From Flavobacterium sp. (GTDB taxonomy: Bacteria; Bacteroidota; Bacteroidia; Flavobacteriales; Flavobacteriaceae), in the NCBI RefSeq assembly GCF_025352015.1, contig NZ_JANXUG010000059.1, positions 1 through 48,900 on the forward strand: a stretch of 48,900 nt of DNA, read 5' to 3'. The notes under the pieces were generated by a model, which saw nothing but the letters and a program-made list of their open reading frames with translations, did not search any database and was not told where the DNA came from. Below are positions 29,716-36,987 of the stretch, in pieces; position 1 is the first letter of the stretch; every line of letters begins with the position of its first letter. Made by a program: the position numbers and the translations under genes.

Positions 29716-32232
29716 CTAGGTTTTGTATTTTTTAAAAAACCAAACTTTAAGAAAATCAGCCGTAACAATATATAAAATAATAATTCCCAATATATAACCG
29801 AGGTACAAAATTGGTAATGGCGACAATCCTAGATTACTAGCAAATGCTGAATAAGGCAATACAAGTGTAAGTACAAGACCTACAATACTTAAGATAAAAA
29901 GATACTTTCCAGGTTTACTTTTAAAAAAGTTTTTATGTGTTCTGATAATAAATAAAATGAAAAGTTCGGTCAAAACAGATTCAATAAACCAGCCCGTTTG
30001 AAAAGCGGCTTCTTTAACTTTCAATACGTATAAAAGCGTTAAAAAAGTAATTATATCAAAAATAGAACTGTGTATTCCAAACACAATCATATAGTTACGA
30101 ATAAATTTTAAATCCCATTTTCCTGGTTTGTTTAGTTGTTCTTCGTCAACATTATCTGAAGCAACGGTTAGAAATGGAAAATCAGTAATGAAATTCATTA
30201 ACAAAATTTGTTTAGGCATCATTGGTAAAAATGGTAATATTAATGATGCAATAGCTACACTAAACATATTTCCAAAAGTTGAACCTGTATTGATGAATAT
30301 GTATTTTAAAGTATTGGCAAATGTTTTACGACCTTCAATAATTCCGTCAACCAAAACCATTAAATTTTTTTCCATCAAAACAAAATCTGCTGCTTCTCGT
30401 GCCACATCAACAGCATTTTCAACAGAAATACCTACATCGGCAGCATTTATTGCAGATACATCATTGATGCCATCTCCCATGTAAGCTACGGTAAAAGTTT
30501 TTTTGAGAGCCAAAATTATACGCTCCTTTTGTTGGGGTTCTACTTCAGCAAAAATGTGTGTTTTTTTTACTAATTGATAAAGTGCCGTTGTACTTGTGTT
30601 GTCAACTTCAGAGCCTGTGAGTATAAAAGGATTTAAAATCCCAATTTTTAAAGCAATCGATTTGGCCACATTTTTATTATCGCCCGTAATAATTTTTAAA
30701 TCAACTTCTAATTTTTTCAAAGCATTAATAGCATCAATAATTCCAGTTTTTATTGGGTCTTGCAGCAAAATAAATCCTGCAAAAATCATTTCAGTTTCAT
30801 CATTTTTTGAAATAGTATTTGTATAAATTTTTTTGTAACAAATACCTATAGCTCGAAGTCCATTGTTACCAAATTCTTCAAATTTTGACTGTAATGCTGC
30901 TGTATGCAAATTAATATTGTCGAAAACAGTGTCGTTAATCTTGATTTTTGTGCAAATACTTAAAATTTGAGCGAACGCGCCTTTTGTGATGATTAATTTC
31001 TCTGCTTCAGTATTTATAGCAATACTTAATCGCTTGCGAATAAAATCATAGGGAACTTCTCCAATTTTTATTGGACTTAATTTGGTTTCAATTTTTAATT
31101 GTTTCAAGGCATCGTCTATTGGGTTTGAATAGCCAGTTTCGTAGGTTGCATTCCAAAGGGCTAATTGTTTTGTAAATTCATTTTCTTGACCCAATCCGTC
31201 AACAATACTTGCTATTTGAATAATACCATCTGTAATTGTACCCGTTTTGTCTGTACATAATAAATTTACTTCCCCTAAATTTTGAATAGAAGCTAATTTT
31301 TTAACGATAACTTTTTTTGATAACATTCGTTTTGCACCAGCACTCATAGCAATTGTTGTAATTGCGGGCAGTAATTCTGGCGCCATACCAACCGCCAATG
31401 CTAATGCAAAAAGCGCAGATTCAATAACACTTTTATGATTTATAAGGTTAATTATCAAAATTGATATGGAGAGAACCAACGTTATTTTCATCAAAAAATA
31501 ACCGAAATCTTTGATGCCTTTTTCAAAAGTAGTTTCAAATTTTTGGTTGGCACTTTGGGCAATGTTTCCAAAAATAGTGTCTGTTCCTGTTGCAATGACT
31601 ATAGCTTTTGCAGAGCCACTAACGATATTTGTTCCTTCAAATAAACAATTTGTTCGTTTAGATAATTCGGTTTTTTCATCTAATATTCCCAAACTTTTGA
31701 GTGTAGGATAGGATTCGCCCGTTAAACTAGCTTCATTTACAAACAACTCATTTGCTTCTAAAAGTAAACAGTCAGCAGGAATCATATCACCAGCTTTAAA
31801 AGCTAACACATCGCCAGCAACAACTTGGTCAGAATTGATTTCTACAATTTTACCGTCTCTAAAAACGGTACTTTTCAAGGAAATTAGTGATTGTAATTTT
31901 TCCACAATATTACTCGCATTTCGTTCTTGAAAAAAACTCAACAAGCCAGTAAAAAGCACAATAAAAAGTATAATAAATACATCTGAAGTGTCGCCTAGAA
32001 AAGCAGAAAGCACGACCGCACCAATAAGCAAAAGCATCAATGGGCTCTTGAATTGTCCGAAAAAAAGTTTTACATCTTTTATAAAAGCATTATCTTTTTT
32101 TTTATGATTATCCGATTTTAAAAAAATGGCGTCAGCTTCTTTTTGCGATATTCCGTTTGACGAACTATTTAATTTTTGAAACCAATAATTAGAATCAAAT
32201 TGCCAAAAATTATTTTTTATTTCTGTTTCCAT
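29716..32232 (-). CDS. mgtA: Mg2+-importing P-type ATPase (MgtA/MgtB class)
   Basis: 838-aa P-type ATPase that imports Mg2+ using ATP. An N-terminal cation-ATPase domain precedes membrane helices at about residues 65-110. The A-domain has SLTGESYP, and the phosphorylated Asp328 lies in LLCTDKTGTITDG. The nucleotide domain reads ITKGAFAQI. The hinge is MGDGINDVSAINAADVGISV, followed by VDVAREAADFVLMEKNL, as in type IIIB pumps. Six C-terminal membrane helices follow. Length is slightly under that of E. coli MgtA. It is the first gene before the DUF6496-NmrA-DUF6544-DUF1275 string. No Mg2+ riboswitch was recognised in the 105-base leader. Confidence 0.93.
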   Translation of the reverse strand: METEIKNNFWQFDSNYWFQKLNSSSNGISQKEADAIFLKSDNHKKKDNAFIKDVKLFFGQFKSPLMLLLIGAVVLSAFLGDTSDVFIILFIVLFTGLLSFFQERNASNIVEKLQSLISLKSTVFRDGKIVEINSDQVVAGDVLAFKAGDMIPADCLLLEANELFVNEASLTGESYPTLKSLGILDEKTELSKRTNCLFEGTNIVSGSAKAIVIATGTDTIFGNIAQSANQKFETTFEKGIKDFGYFLMKITLVLSISILIINLINHKSVIESALFALALAVGMAPELLPAITTIAMSAGAKRMLSKKVIVKKLASIQNLGEVNLLCTDKTGTITDGIIQIASIVDGLGQENEFTKQLALWNATYETGYSNPIDDALKQLKIETKLSPIKIGEVPYDFIRKRLSIAINTEAEKLIITKGAFAQILSICTKIKINDTVFDNINLHTAALQSKFEEFGNNGLRAIGICYKKIYTNTISKNDETEMIFAGFILLQDPIKTGIIDAINALKKLEVDLKIITGDNKNVAKSIALKIGILNPFILTGSEVDNTSTTALYQLVKKTHIFAEVEPQQKERIILALKKTFTVAYMGDGINDVSAINAADVGISVENAVDVAREAADFVLMEKNLMVLVDGIIEGRKTFANTLKYIFINTGSTFGNMFSVAIASLILPFLPMMPKQILLMNFITDFPFLTVASDNVDEEQLNKPGKWDLKFIRNYMIVFGIHSSIFDIITFLTLLYVLKVKEAAFQTGWFIESVLTELFILFIIRTHKNFFKSKPGKYLFILSIVGLVLTLVLPYSAFASNLGLSPLPILYLGYILGIIILYIVTADFLKVWFFKKYKT

Positions 32233-32337
32233 AATTCATATTTTTTGTTCTTGAAAAAATGACTTCATGAATAATTTAATCTATTACTATTAAAACTATT
32301 TATTTTCATAAATTTACATTTTTATACTTTCAAAAAA

Positions 32338-32694
32338 TCACAACCCAGCCAATTTCCATATCCAAAGTGCTGTTTTTTTATTGAGTTTAGGCAACTGCAT
32401 TATCATTAAATTAAATCCTTCTTGACTCATTCGCCAATCAATATATGTTATTTGGTTTTCTAAATCATACACATAAATTTTCTTAAAATGACGGCTGCTT
32501 TTAATGCCCGCCAATTGGCAAATCAGCAACGATTTTTTCAAAGCATCACCAACAATGTTAGTCGGATTATTTTCGGAAAAATTTAAATGACCCAAAGAAT
32601 ACTTCAAATTAGCACGGTAAATGGCTTCTTCAAAATCTCTTAAATGATTCCAATAATCACTACTTACGTAAGGAACAATGGTGTGATTTATCAT
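32338..32694 (-). CDS. Unknown protein downstream of the DnaJ-type gene
   Basis: 118-aa protein starting MINHTIVPYVSSDYWNHLRD, with helical content and no signal peptide or membrane segment. No family is recognised. It follows the CbpA-type gene by 5 bases and is probably its operon partner. In E. coli the position next to cbpA is taken by the modulator CbpM, but the sequence lacks the MerR-like HTH of CbpM, so this is only a positional parallel. Confidence 0.65.
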   Translation of the reverse strand: MINHTIVPYVSSDYWNHLRDFEEAIYRANLKYSLGHLNFSENNPTNIVGDALKKSLLICQLAGIKSSRHFKKIYVYDLENQITYIDWRMSQEGFNLMIMQLPKLNKKTALWIWKLAGL

Positions 32695-32699
32695 AACAA

Positions 32700-33593
32700 T
32701 TAGGATATTAATTTCAATTCCTCAAATAATGTTTTTTGTTTTTCATTCAAATTTTCGGGTATTTTTACTTGGATTATCAGATACAAATCTCCAAAAATTC
32801 CATGTTTTCCATAAACAGGCATTCCTTTTCCTTTTAATCTTAACGATTTCCCGTTCTGCGTTCCAGAAGCAATTTTTACTTTTAACTTGCCTGATAATGT
32901 TTCAAGAATTATATCGTCTCCTAAAACGGCGACATACATATTTACGTTAATATTGTGGTATATATCATCTCCTTTACGAACGTATTTTGAGTTTTCGGCA
33001 ACTTTAATTCTAACAAATAAGTCACCATGATTGCCTTCTGAACTTCCTTTTGATCCCTTGTTTTTTATGCGTAATCTTTGGTCTGTATACGTGCCAGGTT
33101 TTGTAGTTAGCCTTATTTTTTCGTCTTGTAGTTGTATAATCCTGCTTGTTCCCGAATAAGATTCCTGCAATGAAATTTCAATTTCAGTTTCATAATCACC
33201 ACCTTTTCTAGGTTGATTTTGCTGTCGATTACCTCCGCGTTGCTGTGCAAAAAACTGTTCAAAAAAATCTGAAAAATCTCCATCGTTTACATCTCCAAAA
33301 CCCTGATTTGCATTGTCTTGATAATATTTTTGATTGGAGTTTTGATATTGATTTTGAGTATGCTGGTTTTGTTGCCAGTTTTCACCCAGTTCATCATACT
33401 GCTTTCTTTTTTCAGGATTGGCTAAAACTTCATTGGCTTCATTTACAAGCTTAAAACTTTCTTCGGCTTTTTTATCGCCTAAATTTTTATCAGGATGGTT
33501 TTTTTTTGCTAAAGATCTATAAGCCTTTTTAACTTCGGCTTGTGTGGCTTTTTTATCTATCTCTAATATTTTGTAATAGTCTTTATAATCCAC
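32700..33593 (-). CDS. cbpA: CbpA-type J-domain co-chaperone
   Basis: 297-aa DnaJ-family protein that stimulates DnaK. The J domain has the HPD motif at residues 33-35. A Gln/Asn- and Gly-rich linker follows at about 70-125. Two C-terminal beta-barrel substrate domains begin with GGDYETEIEISLQES and end near PENLNEKQKTLFEELK. The cysteine-rich zinc domain of DnaJ is absent, which makes it a type II (CbpA-like) protein. It sits between a PfpI protein (6 bases upstream) and an unknown gene (5 bases downstream), forming a tight stress operon. Confidence 0.92.
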   Translation of the reverse strand: MDYKDYYKILEIDKKATQAEVKKAYRSLAKKNHPDKNLGDKKAEESFKLVNEANEVLANPEKRKQYDELGENWQQNQHTQNQYQNSNQKYYQDNANQGFGDVNDGDFSDFFEQFFAQQRGGNRQQNQPRKGGDYETEIEISLQESYSGTSRIIQLQDEKIRLTTKPGTYTDQRLRIKNKGSKGSSEGNHGDLFVRIKVAENSKYVRKGDDIYHNINVNMYVAVLGDDIILETLSGKLKVKIASGTQNGKSLRLKGKGMPVYGKHGIFGDLYLIIQVKIPENLNEKQKTLFEELKLIS

Positions 33594-33599
33594 CGTATT

Positions 33600-34295
33600 T
33601 TATTTTTGTAAAATAGCCAATAATGCTTTGGTAACCGCTCCTGATGATGCTGGGTTTTGACCCGTAATTAACAAGCCGTCTACTACTACATAGCTTTCCC
33701 AATCACCTTTTTTTGAATATATTCCACCTTTCATTTTTAATTCATCTTCCAACAAAAAAGGAACAATTTTATCCAATTTTACGGCTATTTCTTCGGTATT
33801 GGAAAATCCAGTAACTTTCTTCCCTTTGACCAAATTGTTACCTTCTTTATTTTTAACATTCAATAAAACCGATGGCGCATGGCAAACGGTCGCTATTGGT
33901 TTATTGGCAGCCCAAAAATCTTCAAGTAATGCAATAGAATGTTCATTTGTTGACAAATCCCATAAGGGCCCGTGACCACCTGGATAAAAAACTGCATCAA
34001 AATCGGTCGCCTTTATCGTTTCTAATTTGATCGTATTTGCCATCATCTTCAACAATTCTGCATCATTTTTATATTTGATTGTGGCTTCAGTTTGGTTTTC
34101 TGGAGCGTCACTTTTTGGATCGATTGGGGGTTGACCGCCGTTTGGTGAAGCAAGAACCATTTGAACACCCGCTTTTTTAAATAGATAATAAGGTGTTGCA
34201 AATTCTTCGATCCAAAATCCAGTTTTACCTTCGGAATTACCTAATTGGGTGTGACCCAACTGACTGTGAGAAGTAAGTACGATTAGTATTTTCAT
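33600..34295 (-). CDS. DJ-1/PfpI family protein, Hsp31-like glyoxalase/chaperone
   Basis: 231-aa class I glutamine-amidotransferase-fold protein. The nucleophile elbow has Cys in TVCHAPSVLLN, with FYPGGHGPLWDL before it, as in Hsp31-type chaperones and glyoxalase III enzymes (methylglyoxal or misfolded-protein defence). The N-terminus ILIVLTSHSQLG and FWIEEFATPYYLFKKAG, with its Glu, are typical. It is the first gene of the PfpI-cbpA-unknown operon. The 409-base region upstream would hold its promoter; no TAnnTTTG element was found at the expected place. Confidence 0.92.
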   Translation of the reverse strand: MKILIVLTSHSQLGHTQLGNSEGKTGFWIEEFATPYYLFKKAGVQMVLASPNGGQPPIDPKSDAPENQTEATIKYKNDAELLKMMANTIKLETIKATDFDAVFYPGGHGPLWDLSTNEHSIALLEDFWAANKPIATVCHAPSVLLNVKNKEGNNLVKGKKVTGFSNTEEIAVKLDKIVPFLLEDELKMKGGIYSKKGDWESYVVVDGLLITGQNPASSGAVTKALLAILQK

Positions 34296-34353
34296 TTTTA
34301 AATTTTTAATTAATTATATTTATTATTTGCCATGAATTGTTGATTTTGAAAAA

Positions 34354-34505
34354 AATTCTGAATAATCATTTTTTTGTTATTGATTATCACGTATCTAACT
34401 CGTGTACCTTTTCGTTGGTCATAGACTGTAAATTGGAAAACCTCGTTTGTTTTAGAACTTGCTGTGCCAATTTATCGAACCAATAAAAAATGATTATTCA
34501 GAATT
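34354..34505. repeat. 152-bp element with 21-bp terminal inverted repeats
   Basis: AATTCTGAATAATCATTTTTT at the left end (34354-34374) has its exact reverse complement at the right end (34485-34505). A weaker match (ATTG, then AT-rich) continues inward. The inside has no open frame of note; it holds a small CACG...CGTG hairpin near 34389. No clear target-site duplication is seen. It occupies the 409-base space (34296-34704) between the PfpI and eRF1-like genes, which otherwise has no gene. It could be a MITE-type non-autonomous element or a long regulatory hairpin. Confidence 0.6.
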
Positions 34506-34704
34506 ACATTTTAAATAAATTTCATTTTAAAAGACAAATCTCTTTAGAAATTCGTAAAATTTTTGATTGCTGTTTTTGACTGTTTCAACATTGCTCAATG
34601 AATAAATAATGTTTGATCGGCGCAAGTAATCTTATAAAATATGTATAATTACAAGAGACATTTTTTGAAAAATTGAATACCAAAAATGGAGATTTTAAAA
34701 AATT

Positions 34705-35100
34705 TTATTTCTTGAAATCAAATCGTGTGAAATAGTCCGTGACAAAATTATGTTGCTCCTTATCCGTCATTTTATCAGTATTTTTTACTTCTATAATAAT
34801 TTTATCAAACTGATGATTGGCCTTTAATAAATTGTGTAATTCAGATTTAGCTTCGGTAGGTCCAAAAAGTAATACTTCATCAAAATCCTTAATAATTAGT
34901 GACAAATTTTTGTAGAATGTTCCTTGCTTTTGTTGCTCTTTATTGTGCATTTCGTTTTCGCTTCGCTGCAAGGTTTGTTTTTTGTCATCGGCACTAAAAT
35001 CTGAAGATATAGATTTTGTTGAGCTGTCCTCTGATCCAAATTTGATAATGTATGCATTGGCATGATCCATCCAAATGCCTAATTTGTTTGCTGATTTCAT
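34705..35100 (-). CDS. eRF1/host-attachment-like protein, function unknown
   Basis: 131 aa, no signal peptide. The N-terminus NKLGIWMDHANAYIIKF and the later FDEVLLFGPTEAKSELHNLLK resemble the eRF1 domain-1 or host-attachment (RNase H-like) fold proteins seen in bacterial stress islands. The similarity was judged by eye and is weak. The middle (residues 25-65) is polar and Gln/Lys-rich. It lies alone between the 152-bp inverted-repeat element and the oxidase operon. Confidence 0.5.
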   Translation of the reverse strand: MKSANKLGIWMDHANAYIIKFGSEDSSTKSISSDFSADDKKQTLQRSENEMHNKEQQKQGTFYKNLSLIIKDFDEVLLFGPTEAKSELHNLLKANHQFDKIIIEVKNTDKMTDKEQHNFVTDYFTRFDFKK

Positions 35101-35296
35101 TGTATAAAATTTTGTTACAAGTTATAAATAATAATTTTTATTGAAGTTATAAAATTCATTATTATTTTTTGTACACGCATTACACAACTATTTAAATAAA
35201 TTATAAAATTGCCATAGTTTAATAAATAATAATCATGATTTAATTGTTTAAATAATAGTATTTCCTGTACAAAAAAAATATTATTCGTCTAATAGA

Positions 35297-35704
35297 TTAG
35301 GATTCTTTTATCATTGCAACTGTAAAATAATAGATTGCGAAGCCAATAAAACCAATGATTATTGCCCAAAACCACGCAGGCGTTGATTGTGGTGTTTCAC
35401 TTCCTTCTATAAGAAATTGCTTTTGATTGCCTTTACTGTATGCATTTATCATGATGGGAATAATTCCGTCGACAATATCATTTTCTTTGATCCCTTCAAT
35501 GGCGATTGCTGGTCCGTTTCTTACATTAAAAGGAACGTGACGAATACCTTCTTTTCCATCTGGATTTTTGCTCACAATTTTAAGTATATGATCACCATCG
35601 ACCAGTTTTGTCGTGTCTAATTCAAAATTGATGGGCGCATCAAATTCACCATAAGGCTTGGTTTCATGGTCTAAAAATATTAGTATTGAACTTTTTGTAG
35701 ACAT
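35297..35704 (-). CDS. Membrane-anchored Ig-like protein of the oxidase operon
   Basis: 135 aa. The N-terminal 95 residues look like an Ig-type beta domain (FELDTTKLVDGDHILKI then GIRHVPFNV). One C-terminal membrane segment lies at about 112-130 (FWAIIIGFIGFAIYYFTVAM). It has no heme or copper motif. It follows the CPVC protein by 6 bases and is the last gene of the oxidase operon; by position, an assembly or accessory subunit is possible. Function unknown. Confidence 0.65.
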   Translation of the reverse strand: MSTKSSILIFLDHETKPYGEFDAPINFELDTTKLVDGDHILKIVSKNPDGKEGIRHVPFNVRNGPAIAIEGIKENDIVDGIIPIMINAYSKGNQKQFLIEGSETPQSTPAWFWAIIIGFIGFAIYYFTVAMIKES

Positions 35705-35710
35705 AATTTT

Positions 35711-35965
35711 TTATTTAAATATTGAATATTTTATGTGGTCTAAATTTTTTTCACCAGGCTTTACCAACCATTTTATTGAAAAAAAAAGTGTGAGAAATGC
35801 TATGAGAATTGTAATCCAAATGCTAACATAATCCCAATTGCTATCTGGACCCGAGCCGTGAACTATTCCACGTAAAATTTGGGGTTGATTTCTTTCGCAA
35901 ACGGGACATGCAAATGCTGTGATTTGAAATAGAACTAGCGCTAAAGTTGTAATTACTTTTTTCAT
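35711..35965 (-). CDS. Small CPVC membrane protein of the oxidase operon
   Basis: 84 aa. A signal peptide (residues 1-18) is followed directly by a CPVC pair at 20-23, and there is one membrane segment at about 48-68 (WITILIAFLTLFFSIKWLV). The two Cys may bind a metal or a thiol partner outside the inner membrane, perhaps in copper or heme handling for the oxidase; this is inference. It lies 2 bases after the CcoO-like gene. No family recognised. Confidence 0.65.
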   Translation of the reverse strand: MKKVITTLALVLFQITAFACPVCERNQPQILRGIVHGSGPDSNWDYVSIWITILIAFLTLFFSIKWLVKPGEKNLDHIKYSIFK

Positions 35966-35967
35966 AA

Positions 35968-36987
35968 TTATTGATTTGATGCAGAAACTTTGACTTTTAC
36001 AAAATCCATAACTTTTTTAATCTCCTCTTCGGTAACTTTTTTGCCCTTATTTCCCCAAGAGCTTCTTTCATAATTAATGATAGCTGTAACCTCTTTTTCT
36101 GTAAAATTCATATTGGTTCCCACGGCTGCCATAACGCCATATTCAGCACGTGCGTCATAACCATTCATGATAATATCTACGTACAACTCAAGGTTTTCTC
36201 CATTTACAATTGGACTTCCTTTCAATGAGGGAAATGCCCCTTTTAGACCTTCACCATTGGCCTGATGGCAAGCTATACAATTGGCATCGTAAAGAGTTTT
36301 CCCGTCAAGTGCTTTTGTTCCTTCCTTTCCTGCAAGGGTATTTGCAACTTTTTTATACAAAAATTCTCGAGGAACTGTTCCTGTTGGCAAAGGAGTTTGT
36401 TTGAGTGACTGAATGTAGGCAACGAGTTGTAAGGCTTGTTTTTTTGCCACAACTTTTCCGATTTTTCCATTCAAAAACTCCGATGGCATAGTCACAACAA
36501 CATCGTTCTTTGAGGGTTTTGCTTTAATTTCAAAAAGCCATTGGTAAGAAGGCATTATTGATTGTGGCACTACCGATCTTGGATGATAAAGATGCATTAA
36601 GTTCCAATCTTTGCTGGGTTGACGGTTACCTACATCGGTTAAGTCCGGTCCAGTTCGTTCTGTTCCCATTAGTGTCGCCGTGTTTTGCCAAATGCTGGTT
36701 CTACCAATATTGGCATAATCGGCAGCCATTCCTGGTCGTGAACCAAACTTTTTATCCATATCGACATTTCGAACCTGTTGTGAGTGACAACCCACGCAAC
36801 CTTCGGCAATATAAAGTAGTTTTCCTGCTTTGGCATCACCAGAAAGTGGTTTTGTTCCCAGTAAAGGCAGATTGTTATATTGATTTTGAAACGCTGGCAT
36901 TATTACAACCAAATAGGTCAAGAACGTGAATAAAAGCCCGGCTGTGAGGTATAATCTTATGTGATTATTGAAAATATTCATTGCCAT
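35968..36987 (-). CDS. CcoO-type subunit fused to a second cytochrome c domain
   Basis: 339-aa membrane-anchored diheme cytochrome. A membrane segment lies at about residues 10-30. The first part is CcoO-like, with CVGCH at 64-68 followed by SQQVR, and RTGPDLTDVGNRQ and LYHPRSVVPQSIMPSY as in cbb3 subunit II. The second part, from about 222, is a separate cytochrome c domain with CIACHQANGEG at 237-247 and Met-rich ligand region VGTNMNFTEKEV. The second domain may replace CcoP. The gene overlaps ccoN by 23 bases on the same strand; ATG 36981 is an alternative start. Confidence 0.85.
   Translation of the reverse strand: MAMNIFNNHIRLYLTAGLLFTFLTYLVVIMPAFQNQYNNLPLLGTKPLSGDAKAGKLLYIAEGCVGCHSQQVRNVDMDKKFGSRPGMAADYANIGRTSIWQNTATLMGTERTGPDLTDVGNRQPSKDWNLMHLYHPRSVVPQSIMPSYQWLFEIKAKPSKNDVVVTMPSEFLNGKIGKVVAKKQALQLVAYIQSLKQTPLPTGTVPREFLYKKVANTLAGKEGTKALDGKTLYDANCIACHQANGEGLKGAFPSLKGSPIVNGENLELYVDIIMNGYDARAEYGVMAAVGTNMNFTEKEVTAIINYERSSWGNKGKKVTEEEIKKVMDFVKVKVSASNQ

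Noticed and set aside
32233..32337. Mg2+ riboswitch (M-box type) before mgtA
   Set aside because: The 105-base leader is very A+T-rich and shows no conserved M-box structure by eye.
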